From Burkholderiaceae bacterium (GTDB lineage Bacteria; Pseudomonadota; Gammaproteobacteria; Burkholderiales; Burkholderiaceae_E): 64,000 nucleotides of DNA. Each line of letters starts with the position of its first letter. The stretch's first letter is position 1. The notes under the pieces are model-generated. The model searched no databases and was not told the origin of the DNA. It saw nothing but the letters and a program-made list of their open reading frames with translations. Below are positions 45,981-55,174 of the stretch, piece by piece. Both the position numbers and the translations under genes were made by a program. The stretch is taken from assembly GCA_023954045.1 (NCBI GenBank), contig JAMLIR010000006.1, positions 1-64,000 of the forward strand, in the 5' to 3' direction.

Positions 45981-46907
45981 TCACCCGCCCCCGCCGTTCG
46001 GCCGGTCCATCAGGTCGATGAACACGTCCTCGAGGCTCGGGGCGATCGGCTCGACGCGCGCGCCGGTCTCGGCGGCCCAGGCCCGGATGCTGCGCCCGAG
46101 CAGCGCCGCGTCGCGCCCGGTCACGTGCAGCGTGTTTCCGAACGGGGTCACCCGCGCCACGCCCGGCAGCTGCGCGAGCCGGCCCGGCGCGAGCGCCGCG
46201 TCGACGCCGCCGACCGACCAGGCCGACAGGCGCTGGCCGGCGACGACCTCGTCGGCGGTACCGCTGGCCAGCAGTCGCCCTTCGGAGATGTAGGCCAGGC
46301 GATGGCAGCGCTCGGCCTCGTCCATGTAGTGGGTCGACACCAGCACCGTGATGCCCTCGGCGGCCAGCCGATGGATCTCGTCCCAGAAATCGCGGCGCGC
46401 CTTCGGGTCGACGCCGGCGGTCGGCTCGTCGAGCAGCAGCAGTTTCGGGCGATGGATCAGGCACGCCGCCAGTGCGAGCCGCTGCTTCCAGCCGCCCGAC
46501 AGCGTGCCCGCGAGCTGGTTGCGCCGCGCGGCGAGTCCCAGCCCCTCCAGGGCCGCCGACACCGTCGCACGCCGCTGCGCGAGCCCGTACATCCGCGCGA
46601 TGAAATCGAGGTTCTCGCCGATCGTCAGGTCGTCCCACAGCGAGAAGCGCTGGGTCATGTAGCCGACCTCGCGCTTGATCGCCGCGGTCTCGCGGATCAC
46701 GTCGTGGCCGAGGCAGGTGCCGTGGCCGCTGTCGGGCTCGAGCAGGCCGCAGAGCATCCGGATCGAGGTGGTCTTGCCGCTGCCGTTCGGACCCAGGAAA
46801 CCGAAGATCTCGCCGTGGCGCACCTGCAGCGTCAGGTCGCGGACGACGTGGCGGTCGCCGAAGTGCTTGTTCAGTCCGGCGACGTCGATGACGAGCGCGT
46901 CGTTCAT
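45981..46907 (-). CDS. ABC transporter ATP-binding protein of an HlyD/ABC-2 exporter
   Basis: A single-domain exporter ATPase, 308 aa, from ATG 46907, which overlaps the stop of the HlyD-family gene. Walker A GPNGSGKTT lies near residue 42, the ABC signature LSGGWKQRL near 140, Walker B LLLLDEPTAGVDPKARR, H-loop VSTHYMDEAERC. The C-terminal 80 residues form the extension seen in YbhF-type ATPases. The frame remains open upstream to about 47090 but the family start is MNDALVIDVAGLNK. Confidence 0.94.
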   Translation of the reverse strand: MNDALVIDVAGLNKHFGDRHVVRDLTLQVRHGEIFGFLGPNGSGKTTSIRMLCGLLEPDSGHGTCLGHDVIRETAAIKREVGYMTQRFSLWDDLTIGENLDFIARMYGLAQRRATVSAALEGLGLAARRNQLAGTLSGGWKQRLALAACLIHRPKLLLLDEPTAGVDPKARRDFWDEIHRLAAEGITVLVSTHYMDEAERCHRLAYISEGRLLASGTADEVVAGQRLSAWSVGGVDAALAPGRLAQLPGVARVTPFGNTLHVTGRDAALLGRSIRAWAAETGARVEPIAPSLEDVFIDLMDRPNGGGG

Positions 46908-47863
46908 GGCGCGCCGAGCGCGACCTCGACCGGCTGGCCCGGGTGCAGGCGCATCGCGTCCGCAGGAGCCGGCCGCGCCTCGACCAGGAACACCAGCTTC
47001 GCGCGCGACTCGCGGCTGTAGATGATCGGCGGCGTGTACTCGGCCTTCGGCGAAACGAAGCTCACCCGCGCGGCGATCGGTGCGCCGCAACCGTCGCAGG
47101 ATGCGCTGACCGGATCGCCGACGTGCAGGCGCCCGAGCTGCGATTCGGCGACGAAGAAGCGCAGCTTCACGTTCTGCGGCGGCAGCAGGCTCACGACCGG
47201 AGCGCCGGAGGGAACCGACTCGCCGGGGCGGAAGTAGGTGTCGGCGACCAGGCTGTCGGCCGGCGCCGCGAGCGACTTCTCGTCGTAGCGATTGCGGGCC
47301 TGCGCCTCGGCGGCGCGGGCCGCGTCGAGCTCGGCGCGCGCCGCGTCGATCTCCTGGGAGCGGCCGACGCTTTGCGTCGCGCTGCGCAGCTGCGCCTGCG
47401 CGGCCGCGAGCTGCGCGGCGTCGCGGTCGCGGGCCGCCCGGGCCTCGTCGAGCCGCGCCACCGAGACGAATCCGTCCGCGAACAGCCGTTGCTGCTGGCG
47501 CAGCGTCGCCTCCGACAGCGCCAGCGCGGCCTGCGCTGCGGCCACCTGCTGGCGCTGTGCGTCGATCTCGGGTGCGCGCCGCGCGGCGACGAGGTTGGCC
47601 AGGCGCGACTCGGCGCCCTGCACCCGCGCCTGCGCCTCGGCCGCGGCGCCCTGCTCGACGATCCGCTCGATCGTGAACAGCGGCTGGCCGGTGCGCACCT
47701 GCTGGCCGCGCTCGACCCGTAACGACAGCAGCTTGCCGGCCGACGGTGCCGCGACCAGCACGAACTCACCCTCGGCGTAGCCCTGCAGCCGCGGCGGCGC
47801 CTGCTCGCCGCAGGCGAGGAGCAGGCCCGACAGGCACGCGGCCGCGATCGATCGAATGCGCAT
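46904..47863 (-). CDS. HlyD-family membrane fusion protein (YbhG-like)
   Basis: Periplasmic adaptor of the tripartite exporter, 319 aa. The N-terminus MRIRSIAAACLSGLLLAC is a lipoprotein-like signal with LLAC as lipobox. A long coiled coil of two helices (about residues 75-205, with repeated A-x2-Q-L heptads such as RQQVAAAQAALALSEATLR) is flanked by lipoyl half-motifs (GKLLSLRVERGQQVRTGQP; LAAPADSLVADTYFRPGES). First gene of the operon and divergent from the FTR1 gene. No outer-membrane TolC-like gene is in the window. Confidence 0.92.
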   Translation of the reverse strand: MRIRSIAAACLSGLLLACGEQAPPRLQGYAEGEFVLVAAPSAGKLLSLRVERGQQVRTGQPLFTIERIVEQGAAAEAQARVQGAESRLANLVAARRAPEIDAQRQQVAAAQAALALSEATLRQQQRLFADGFVSVARLDEARAARDRDAAQLAAAQAQLRSATQSVGRSQEIDAARAELDAARAAEAQARNRYDEKSLAAPADSLVADTYFRPGESVPSGAPVVSLLPPQNVKLRFFVAESQLGRLHVGDPVSASCDGCGAPIAARVSFVSPKAEYTPPIIYSRESRAKLVFLVEARPAPADAMRLHPGQPVEVALGAP

Positions 47864-47976
47864 GCGCGGGCAGCTTAGCACCGGCCCGCCGCGTGCCGAC
47901 CCCACCGTTCGGGCCGTCGACGGGGAGCGGCGCGCACCGGCGCGCGGAAGACCCTTGCAGCGTCGTACAATATCGC

Positions 47977-47996
47977 AAACGCGAACCATTTTCATT
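47977..47996 (+). promoter_or_regulatory. Candidate Fur-binding site upstream of FTR1
   Basis: The 20-base element AAACGCGAACCATTTTCATT; read on the minus strand it matches 15 of 20 positions of the palindrome AATGAGAATCATTCTCATTT, a typical Fur box. It lies about 80 bases before the FTR1 ATG and near a TACAAT at 47966-47971 that could be the -10 element. It is also 114 bases ahead of the divergent HlyD gene, so it could affect both. Sequence evidence only. Confidence 0.4.
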
Positions 47997-48072
47997 TATA
48001 GTGGTCGAGACTCCCCGGGCCGCCTTCGAGCGGCCCGCCGCGTCGCCGCCTCCTTCCGAACCGAGAGCCGCC

Positions 48073-48897
48073 ATGTACGCAACCCTGATGATCACCTTCC
48101 GCGAAGGCCTCGAAGCCTTCCTCATCGCGGCGATCAGCGCCGCTTACCTGCGCCAGACCGGCCGCGCCGCGCTGCTCGCACCGCTGCGCGGCGGCGTCCT
48201 CGCCGCGGTGCTCGCCAGCGCCGCGCTCGGCGTGGTGCTGGCGCGCATCGGGTCGCTGACACCGGCCACCGAGGGGTGGCTCGCCGCGGCCGCGATGGTC
48301 CTGGTGCTCGGCTGCACCGTGCACATGCTGCGCCATGGAAAGCAGATGAAGGGCGAGATCGGCAAGCGGCTCGATGCGCTGTCGGGCAAGGCGGGGTTCG
48401 GGGCGGCCGCCGCGGTGTTCCTGTTCGCGCTGCTGATGGTCGGCCGCGAAGGGGTCGAGACGGCGACGATGCTCGCGTCGCTGGCCTCCCAGGGCGGCAG
48501 CGGCGACATGGTCGTCGGCGGCACGCTGGGCGTCGTCTGCGCCGCCCTGATGGCGCTGGCCTGGACCCGCTACGGGCGCCGCGTCAACCTGTCGCGCTTC
48601 TTCCGGGTCACCGCGGTGTTCATGGTGCTGTTCTCGCTGCAGCTCGCGATCTACGCGTTCCACGAGTTCAGCGAGGCCGGTGCGCTGCCGGGCCTCGACA
48701 ACGCCTGGTGGCACATCGCGACCGAGCCCTACGGTCCGGAAGGCGTCTACGGTCACTGGCTCACCTATGGCCTGCTGCTGGTGCCCGCGGCCTTCCTGGC
48801 GATCGGCGCCTTCAGGGACCGCGCGGCCCCTGCGGCGACACCGCGAGCCGATGGTCCGCGCCAAGCCAGCGGCCCGATTCCCGCGAGCGCCAGGTAA
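48073..48897 (+). CDS. FTR1-family high-affinity iron permease
   Basis: Membrane permease for iron uptake, 274 aa, about seven helices. Two REGxE motifs are visible: FREGLEAFLIA (residues about 9-19) and GREGVETATMLAS (about 137), matching the FTR1 iron-translocation signature. Bacterial FTR1 usually works with a periplasmic partner (P19, cupredoxin or EfeO/B-like); none is adjacent here. The 3' 86 bases overlap the convergent GH15 gene, so the two messages could form antisense pairs. Confidence 0.92.
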   Translation: MYATLMITFREGLEAFLIAAISAAYLRQTGRAALLAPLRGGVLAAVLASAALGVVLARIGSLTPATEGWLAAAAMVLVLGCTVHMLRHGKQMKGEIGKRLDALSGKAGFGAAAAVFLFALLMVGREGVETATMLASLASQGGSGDMVVGGTLGVVCAALMALAWTRYGRRVNLSRFFRVTAVFMVLFSLQLAIYAFHEFSEAGALPGLDNAWWHIATEPYGPEGVYGHWLTYGLLLVPAAFLAIGAFRDRAAPAATPRADGPRQASGPIPASAR

Positions 48898-51208
48898 GCT
48901 CGATCGTCTGCCCGCTCCTGAGCCCGGCGGTGGGCAGCAGCGCCACGTGCAGACCCGGGCCCACCGGTCGCGTCGCCGCGTCGGCGGGCTCGCGCCAGCC
49001 GTCCACGCCCCAGTGCACGAGCGCCGGTTCGCGCAGGCACACCAGCAGTTCGGCGCCCTCGAAGCACCGCGATGCGCGCGCCTGTTCGAGCCACACCGCG
49101 CGTCGCGGCGTCGGGCGCACGCCTCGATAGCGCTCGAGCACTGCCGACGGGCAGTCGCAGACGCGGCCGAGCGCGATCGAGACCGCCAGTTTCACGAACT
49201 CGGCGTGCGCCCAGGCGAGCGGCATCGCCGAGCCCGTCGGACGCCCCGGCATCAGCCCCAGGGCCGGCGTCGGCGCGCCGTCCCAGACCTGCTCGGGAAT
49301 CATCCCCACGCCGCCGGCCATCGCCGCCATCGCTTCGAGGGCGGGCCGCGGATCGCGTCCGGCGATCAGCTCGTAGTGCCCGCGCTCGCCCGCCAGCAGG
49401 GGCCACGGACGGCCGCGACCGGTGCCGTCGAACGGCGCTCCGTCGTCGTGCTCGCCGTAACCGTCGCCGCTGTAACGACGCCAGGCCGCGCCGGCCGGCG
49501 TGTCCGCCCTCAGTAGCGTGTCGATCACGCGAATCGTGTCGACGATCATCGGATCGTCGGGGCGGCGAAGGCCGAAGCGCACCAGTTGCAGCACGTCGGT
49601 CGAGACCTGCTCGTCGGCCGGCGGCGCCTCGCCGAGCCGGTTGCGGATCGGCAGGCGTCGCTCAAGCGCCGGCTCGCCGCTCACCGCGCCCGGCGGCGCG
49701 ACGCGCACGAAGTAGCCTTGCACGCCCAGGCGCCGCGCGAGTGCGGTGTCGCGGACCGAGGTCAGGTCTTCGATGCGCGCGTTCCAGTCGTCGGCGAGCG
49801 CCAGCGCGAACTCGCCCAGCCCGGGATCGACGAAAGCGGCGCCTGCCACCAGTGCGGCGATGCAGACCGACAGCGTGAACGCGTTGACGCCCGCATCCTC
49901 CTCCCAGCGGTCCTGCTCGCTAGCCGGGCCGGTGCGCGCGATGAAACCGAGTGCCCGCTGCACCATGTCGCCGACCTCGATGCCGTCGAGGGCGTCGCGC
50001 TCGGCGAGCAGCGCCGCCAGCAGCACCGGGAAGGCGGCCTCGTCGAGTTGCACGCCGCGCCAGTAGGGCTTGCCGCCGAGCCACTGGTTCTGGTGCCAGT
50101 GGCCGTCGGACTGCTGGGACGCGATCAGGTAGCGCAGCACGTTGCGCGCGCCGGCAAGCTCGCCGAGCGCGATCAACGCGCCGGCGCATTCGACCAGGTC
50201 GCGCGGCCAGACCAGGTGATAGCCGCCGCGCTCGTCGCTGTGGTTTCCCCAGGGCACGCTGAGGCTGGCGACGATTGCCCCGGGGTAGATCCTGTCCTGG
50301 TGCGCGCGCAGCACCATCGCCGAGGCCGCGAACTGCTCGCGCAGCCGCGGCGACAACGACGCGGGCAGGCGCGCCGACAGGCCGGCATGCCAGTCGAGCC
50401 ACTGCGCGACCTGGCGCTGCCACGGCTGCTCGAACGGCTGCGCGAGCGCAGCGATCGCCAGCGAGGCTGCCGCTTCGCGGCTGCTCGCCAGCCCCAGGGC
50501 GAGCACGCAGCGGCGGGGCAATTCGCCGATCAAGGCGACGTTGCCCGGCCCGGCGCGCGGATGCTCCCAGCGCATCGCCGCATGCCGGTCGAAGTCCTGC
50601 CAACCGTCGCTCGCGCCGACGTAGCCGGCGCTGCCCCGCAACAAGGCGTCGCGCTGTGCGCCATCCACCGCAGCCAGCGCCACGCCGAACGGCCCCTGTT
50701 GCGCCCACAGCACGCGCCGGCAGCCGTGACGGCCCACTTCGGCGCAGTTGCCGGCGCCGCTGCCGCCCAGGTGCGGCGCGAGCAACGCGTACAAGCGCAG
50801 ATCCCCCGCATCGTTCGCGTCGTCGACCTGCAGCTCGACCAGCAGCACGTCGCGCTCCGGGTCCGGCGTGATCCTGAGTGCCAGCGTGAAGCGCTCATGG
50901 CGGTGCACGATGCGCGCTGCCGGCACTCCGGGCGCGGCGGCCTCGATCCGGTAGTTGCCCAGGCGCTTCACCTCGACCCAGAAGCCGGCGCCGTCGGCGA
51001 CGATGAAGCCCAGGTCGCGGATCTGCGGCAGGTCGACACGCGGGAAGTAGACCTCGTTCACGATGCCGAAGCCGGTGGTGAACCACAGGCGCGCCGGACC
51101 GAGCGTCGTGCCGACGAGGTCCTTGGCGCTGCTGGTCCAGGTGGGCGCGATGCCGGGCGCGCCGGGCGCGTCGTCCGCGTCGCCGGGACGATCGCCGATC
51201 CAGCTCAT
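48812..51208 (-). CDS. Glycoside hydrolase family 15 (glucoamylase-like)
   Basis: Glucoamylase-type enzyme, 798 aa, without a signal peptide, so probably cytoplasmic. An N-terminal beta-sandwich (about residues 1-270) precedes the alpha/alpha-barrel, which has YHLVWPRDLVECAGALIALGE and the general-base region GVGMIPEQVWDG typical of GH15. The likely product, glucose from alpha-glucans or trehalose, would be used by the ROK kinase encoded just upstream, whose stop overlaps this ATG. Substrate (starch-like glucan versus trehalose) cannot be read. Last gene of the gnd-to-GH15 operon. Confidence 0.88.
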   Translation of the reverse strand: MSWIGDRPGDADDAPGAPGIAPTWTSSAKDLVGTTLGPARLWFTTGFGIVNEVYFPRVDLPQIRDLGFIVADGAGFWVEVKRLGNYRIEAAAPGVPAARIVHRHERFTLALRITPDPERDVLLVELQVDDANDAGDLRLYALLAPHLGGSGAGNCAEVGRHGCRRVLWAQQGPFGVALAAVDGAQRDALLRGSAGYVGASDGWQDFDRHAAMRWEHPRAGPGNVALIGELPRRCVLALGLASSREAAASLAIAALAQPFEQPWQRQVAQWLDWHAGLSARLPASLSPRLREQFAASAMVLRAHQDRIYPGAIVASLSVPWGNHSDERGGYHLVWPRDLVECAGALIALGELAGARNVLRYLIASQQSDGHWHQNQWLGGKPYWRGVQLDEAAFPVLLAALLAERDALDGIEVGDMVQRALGFIARTGPASEQDRWEEDAGVNAFTLSVCIAALVAGAAFVDPGLGEFALALADDWNARIEDLTSVRDTALARRLGVQGYFVRVAPPGAVSGEPALERRLPIRNRLGEAPPADEQVSTDVLQLVRFGLRRPDDPMIVDTIRVIDTLLRADTPAGAAWRRYSGDGYGEHDDGAPFDGTGRGRPWPLLAGERGHYELIAGRDPRPALEAMAAMAGGVGMIPEQVWDGAPTPALGLMPGRPTGSAMPLAWAHAEFVKLAVSIALGRVCDCPSAVLERYRGVRPTPRRAVWLEQARASRCFEGAELLVCLREPALVHWGVDGWREPADAATRPVGPGLHVALLPTAGLRSGQTIELTWRSRESGRWLGADHRLAVSPQGPRGP

Positions 51209-51912
51209 GGCCGCGGGCGCGCAGTCGCGCTCGGCCCGGCACCCCGAGCTTGCGGGACGCGTGCCCATAGCCGGAAGCCGCCGACGAACGCGTTGGCGTT
51301 GTCGCCGAGCCGCACCTGCGGTGGCAGCGCCTGCGCATCGAGCCTGCGCGCGTTTCCTCCGCCGAGCACCACGTAGTCGGGCTGCAGCGCGGTGCGCAGC
51401 GCCTCGACCACGTCGAGCACCGACTTGCGCCACTTCTTCCCGCCGAGCCGCTCGAGGCCGCGCGCACCGACGTAGTCCTCGTACGTGCGCCCCTTGCGGT
51501 ACGGCAGGTGCGCGAGTTCCATCGCCTCGACGCGCCCGTCGACCACCAGCGCCGAGCCCAGCCCGGTGCCGAGGCCCAGGAACAGCATCGTCCCGCCCTG
51601 GTAGCTGCCGATCGCCTGCATCGCCGCGTCGTTGACCAGCTTGACCGGCCGTCCGAGCGCGGCCTGGAAATCGAAGCCGACCCAGCCGCGGCCGAGGTTG
51701 TGCGGCTCGCGCAACGGCCGGCCGTGCAGCACCGGGCCCGGGTACCCGATCGAGACGGCGTCGTAGCGCCAGCCACGGCTCGCATCGAGCGTGCCGCGCA
51801 CCATGTCCCGCGCCGACAGGCGTCGGCCCGACGCGAATGCGCGCGGCACGTTCATGCCGCTGACGAGCAGCTTGACGTGGTGACCGCCGACGTCGACGAC
51901 CAGGATCTTCAT
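51205..51912 (-). CDS. ROK-family glucokinase, polyphosphate-glucokinase-like
   Basis: Sugar kinase of 235 aa. The phosphate-binding loop reads VDVGGHHVKLLVSG instead of the usual DxGGT, followed by ROK motifs LVNDAAMQAIGSYQGG (catalytic Asp) and MLFLGLGTGLGSALVV. The whole resembles polyphosphate-dependent glucokinases of betaproteobacteria, so the phosphoryl donor may be polyphosphate rather than ATP. It is shorter than typical ROK proteins and lacks the zinc-binding cysteine cluster. Both ends overlap their neighbours by 4 bases (pgl and GH15). Confidence 0.82.
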   Translation of the reverse strand: MKILVVDVGGHHVKLLVSGMNVPRAFASGRRLSARDMVRGTLDASRGWRYDAVSIGYPGPVLHGRPLREPHNLGRGWVGFDFQAALGRPVKLVNDAAMQAIGSYQGGTMLFLGLGTGLGSALVVDGRVEAMELAHLPYRKGRTYEDYVGARGLERLGGKKWRKSVLDVVEALRTALQPDYVVLGGGNARRLDAQALPPQVRLGDNANAFVGGFRLWARVPQARGAGPSATARPRP

Positions 51913-52637
51913 CGCCCGCACGCTTCCTGCCGCGCGACGCGCCGCCGGGGCAACTGCGCGGCCGCCGCGGCGTCGGCGACCACCAGCGCGCGTTCGCGCC
52001 GCACCAGCCCGGCCGGAATGCCGCGATCGCCGCACGCCAGGCGCGCGAGCATCGAAGCCTTCGACGCGCCGCAAACCAGCCAGAGCACGCGTCGCGCTGC
52101 GTCGATCGCCGGCAGGGTCAGCGTCACGCGCCGCCATCCGCGGTGCGCGGCCGTCGCCGACACCCGGGCAACGGCCACGCGCGTCGCCGGGTCGCCCGGC
52201 ATCAGCGAGGCGGCGTGCCCATCGTCGCCGAGCCCCAGGTGCACCAGGTCGAGCACCGGCGGGTGGCCCAGCGTGTCGGCGAGGGTCGCGGCATACGCGA
52301 GCGCTGCCGCATCCAGGTCGGGCCCGTCGACCGGCATCGGATGCACCTGCCCGTGCGGAATCGGCACGCGCGTCACCAGCAACTCCTCGAGCCCGGTCAG
52401 GTTGCGATCGTGGCTGCCGAGCGGGGCCGCGCGCTCGTCGACCTGGAACAGCTCGACTCGCCGCCAATCGATCGTCGAGAGCGCCAGCGACTGCAGCATC
52501 CGCGACGGCGTCTGCCCGCCGCTCAGGGCCAGCGCGAAGCGCCCGCGCGCGCGCACCGCCCGCGCGGCGCAGTTGGCGATGAACGCCGCGGCGCGGCGGG
52601 CCGCCGCCTCGGCATCCGGCGCGACGACGATTCGCAT
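51909..52637 (-). CDS. pgl: 6-phosphogluconolactonase
   Basis: Hydrolyses 6-phosphogluconolactone in the oxidative pentose phosphate pathway, 242 aa. Landmarks are FALALSGGQTPSRMLQ, VELFQVDERAAPLGSHDRNL and LVHLGLGDDGHAASLMPG. ATG at 52637. It sits 10 bases after zwf and its stop overlaps the glucokinase start, so the enzyme set for glucose to 6-phosphogluconate is contiguous. Confidence 0.94.
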   Translation of the reverse strand: MRIVVAPDAEAAARRAAAFIANCAARAVRARGRFALALSGGQTPSRMLQSLALSTIDWRRVELFQVDERAAPLGSHDRNLTGLEELLVTRVPIPHGQVHPMPVDGPDLDAAALAYAATLADTLGHPPVLDLVHLGLGDDGHAASLMPGDPATRVAVARVSATAAHRGWRRVTLTLPAIDAARRVLWLVCGASKASMLARLACGDRGIPAGLVRRERALVVADAAAAAQLPRRRVARQEACGR

Positions 52638-52647
52638 CGGGCGCGCC

Positions 52648-54036
52648 TCATTCCCGCTTCGGCGCGCGCCAGCCGCCCCAGGCGGCCGCCAATGCATCGG
52701 CCTCGGCAGGTCCCCAGGTACCGGGCGCGTACGGATGCGGCGGCGCCGGCGCGGCCAGTACCGGATCGACGATCCGCCACGCGGCCTCGACGCCGTCCTC
52801 GCGGGCGAACAGCGTCGGATCGCCTCGCGTCGCGGCGCCGATCAGCCGCTCGTAGGCGCCCATCCGCGAACCGCGCTCGTTGCACACGACCAGCTCGATG
52901 TCCTCGCCGAGCATTCCGGCGCCCGAACGCTTGGCGCGCGCCCCGATGGCGATCTCCACGCGCTCGGGCCCGAGCCCGAACCGGAAGTAGTTCGATCGCG
53001 GCGGCACGGCTTCGCCGAACACCTGTTGCGGCGGGCGCTTCAGGAACACCTGCACTTCGGTGGTGGTGCTCGCCAGGCGCTTGCCGGCGCGCAGCACGAT
53101 CGGAACGCCGGCCCAGCGCCAGGAATCGAGGTGAAGGCGCACCGCGGCGAAGGTCTCGACCTGCGAGCCGGGCGCGACGCCGTCCTCGGCACGGTAGCCC
53201 GAATACTGGCCGCGCACCACGTCCGACGCAGCCAACGGACGGATGCCGCGGAAGACCTTGACCTTCTCGTCGCGAAGCGCGTCCGCGCCCTCGCCCACCG
53301 GTGGCTCCATCGCCAGGTGTGCGACCACCTGCAGCAGATGGTTCTGGATCACGTCGCGGATCGCGCCCACCTCTTCGTAGAAGCGGCCGCGGCCCTCGAC
53401 GCCGAAGGACTCCGCCATCGTGACCTGGATCGCCTCGACATGGTCGCGGTTCCACAGGGGCTCGAGGAAGGCATTGGCGAACCGGAAGAAGAGCAGGTTC
53501 TGCACCGGTTCCTTGCCGAGGTAGTGGTCGATGCGGAAGATCGACGGCTCGGCGAATACTCGATGCACCACGCGGTTCAGCGCCTGGGCCGATGCCAGGT
53601 CGCGACCGAACGGCTTCTCGACCACCACCCGCGCGCCAGCCGCGCAACCGGAGCCGCCGATGCCGTCGATCACCGTCGCGAACAGGCTGGGTGGCACCGC
53701 CAGGTAGTGCAGCGGGCGCCGTGCCGCACCAAGGGCTTCGCGCAGCCGCCGGTAGGTGTCGGGTTCGCGGTAGTCGCCGTCGACGTAGCGCAGCAAGCCC
53801 GCGAGCCGTGCGGCCGCGGCGCGATCGGTGCGATCGCCGTAGGCGTCGATGCTCGCGCCCAGCCGCTCGCGCAGCGCTTCCAGCGTCCATCCCGAACGCG
53901 CGACGCCGACCACCGGAAGCTCGAAGCCCTCGTGCGCGACCAGGGCCTGAAGTGCCGGGAAGATCTTCCGGAAGGCAAGATCACCGGTCGCGCCGAACAG
54001 CACCAGCGCATCCGATGCATCCGCGTCCACCGTCAC
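52648..54036 (-). CDS. zwf: Glucose-6-phosphate 1-dehydrogenase
   Basis: Oxidises glucose 6-phosphate with NADP (or NAD), 462 aa. The N-terminal nucleotide loop is [16 protein letters not shown] (Ala-Thr and Phe in place of the common GASGDLAKRK). The active-site block [21 protein letters not shown] is intact. The start is GTG with an AGGAG site and overlaps the gnd stop by 4 bases. The order gnd-zwf-pgl-kinase suggests a dedicated glucose-oxidation operon. Confidence 0.96.
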   Translation of the reverse strand: MTVDADASDALVLFGATGDLAFRKIFPALQALVAHEGFELPVVGVARSGWTLEALRERLGASIDAYGDRTDRAAAARLAGLLRYVDGDYREPDTYRRLREALGAARRPLHYLAVPPSLFATVIDGIGGSGCAAGARVVVEKPFGRDLASAQALNRVVHRVFAEPSIFRIDHYLGKEPVQNLLFFRFANAFLEPLWNRDHVEAIQVTMAESFGVEGRGRFYEEVGAIRDVIQNHLLQVVAHLAMEPPVGEGADALRDEKVKVFRGIRPLAASDVVRGQYSGYRAEDGVAPGSQVETFAAVRLHLDSWRWAGVPIVLRAGKRLASTTTEVQVFLKRPPQQVFGEAVPPRSNYFRFGLGPERVEIAIGARAKRSGAGMLGEDIELVVCNERGSRMGAYERLIGAATRGDPTLFAREDGVEAAWRIVDPVLAAPAPPHPYAPGTWGPAEADALAAAWGGWRAPKRE

Positions 54037-55061
54037 TCCTCCTTCGCGTCGACGCCACGTTCGAGGTGGCCGCCGAACCCGCGGCGCATCGCCGACAGGA
54101 CGCGATTGGCGAAGTCGTCGGCGTCGCGCGAGGCGAACCGGGCGAAGAGCGCCGTCGCCAGGACCGGCGCCGGCGCCCCGTCGTCGATCGCCGCGTGCAG
54201 CATCCAGCGCCCCTCTCCGGAGTCGGCGACGCGCCCGCGCAGCGACCCGAGATCGGGCTCATGCCGCAGCGCCTGCGCAGTGAGGTCGAGCAGCCACGAG
54301 CGCACGACGCTGCCGCGGCGCCACAGTTCGGCAATCTCGGCGAGGTCGAACGCGTAAGTCGTCGCCTGCGCATGCGCGGGCGGCGCGGTTTCGGCATCGG
54401 CACCGCGGTCGCCTGCCCCCGAACCGGCCCGGCGCAGCAGGTTGAAGCCCTCGGCATACGCTGCCATCAAACCGTACTCGATGCCGTTGTGGACCATCTT
54501 CACGAAGTGACCGGCCCCGGTCGGGCCGCAGTGAAGGAAGCCGCGCTCTGCGCCCGCCGGCTCGCCGCCGCGACCGGGCGCGCGCGGCGCCGCGTCGAAC
54601 GGGGGCGCCAGCGACGCGAAGACCGGCTCGAGGCGACGCACCACCGACGCTTCGCCGCCCACCATCAGGCAGTAGCCGTGCCCGAGCCCCCAGATTCCGC
54701 CGCTGGTGCCGACGTCGACCAGATGGATGCCACGCACTGCCAGTGCGGCAGCGCGGCGGATGTCGTCGCGGTAATGCGTGTTGCCCCCGTCGACGATCGC
54801 GTCGCCGGGACCGAGCAGCACAGCCAGCGAAGCAAGGGCCTGGTCGACGGCTGCGGCGGGAAGCATCAGCCAGACCACCCGCGGCCGCGCGAGCAACGAG
54901 ACGAGTTCCTCGAGCGTCGCGGCGCCGGTCGCGCCCTCGCTTTCGAGCGCGCGGCGCGCTTGCGCGTCGACGTCGTGCACGACACAGGCGTGTCCATCGC
55001 CGAGCAGCCGCCGCGCCATGTTCGCGCCCATGCGGCCGAGGCCGATCATCGCGATCTGCAT
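54033..55061 (-). CDS. gnd: 6-phosphogluconate dehydrogenase, decarboxylating (short, GndA/YqeC type)
   Basis: Converts 6-phosphogluconate to ribulose 5-phosphate and CO2; 342 aa, the short bacterial form. The Rossmann loop is [14 protein letters not shown] at the N-terminus; the substrate site holds [21 protein letters not shown] and the catalytic lysine region [19 protein letters not shown] at 55061 has an AGGAG site. A Gly/Pro/Ala-rich insert (around residues 180-197, [17 protein letters not shown]) enlarges a loop. First gene of the operon. Confidence 0.94.
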   Translation of the reverse strand: MQIAMIGLGRMGANMARRLLGDGHACVVHDVDAQARRALESEGATGAATLEELVSLLARPRVVWLMLPAAAVDQALASLAVLLGPGDAIVDGGNTHYRDDIRRAAALAVRGIHLVDVGTSGGIWGLGHGYCLMVGGEASVVRRLEPVFASLAPPFDAAPRAPGRGGEPAGAERGFLHCGPTGAGHFVKMVHNGIEYGLMAAYAEGFNLLRRAGSGAGDRGADAETAPPAHAQATTYAFDLAEIAELWRRGSVVRSWLLDLTAQALRHEPDLGSLRGRVADSGEGRWMLHAAIDDGAPAPVLATALFARFASRDADDFANRVLSAMRRGFGGHLERGVDAKEE

Positions 55062-55174
55062 GCCGGACTCCTTCTGGCAGCCGGGCATCGATTATCTGCC
55101 CGCGAGGCGCGTAGGGTCTTGCGCCCGGGCAGGTGAGCGCTGGCGCCGACGCGCGGCTGTGGTTCAATGACCGG

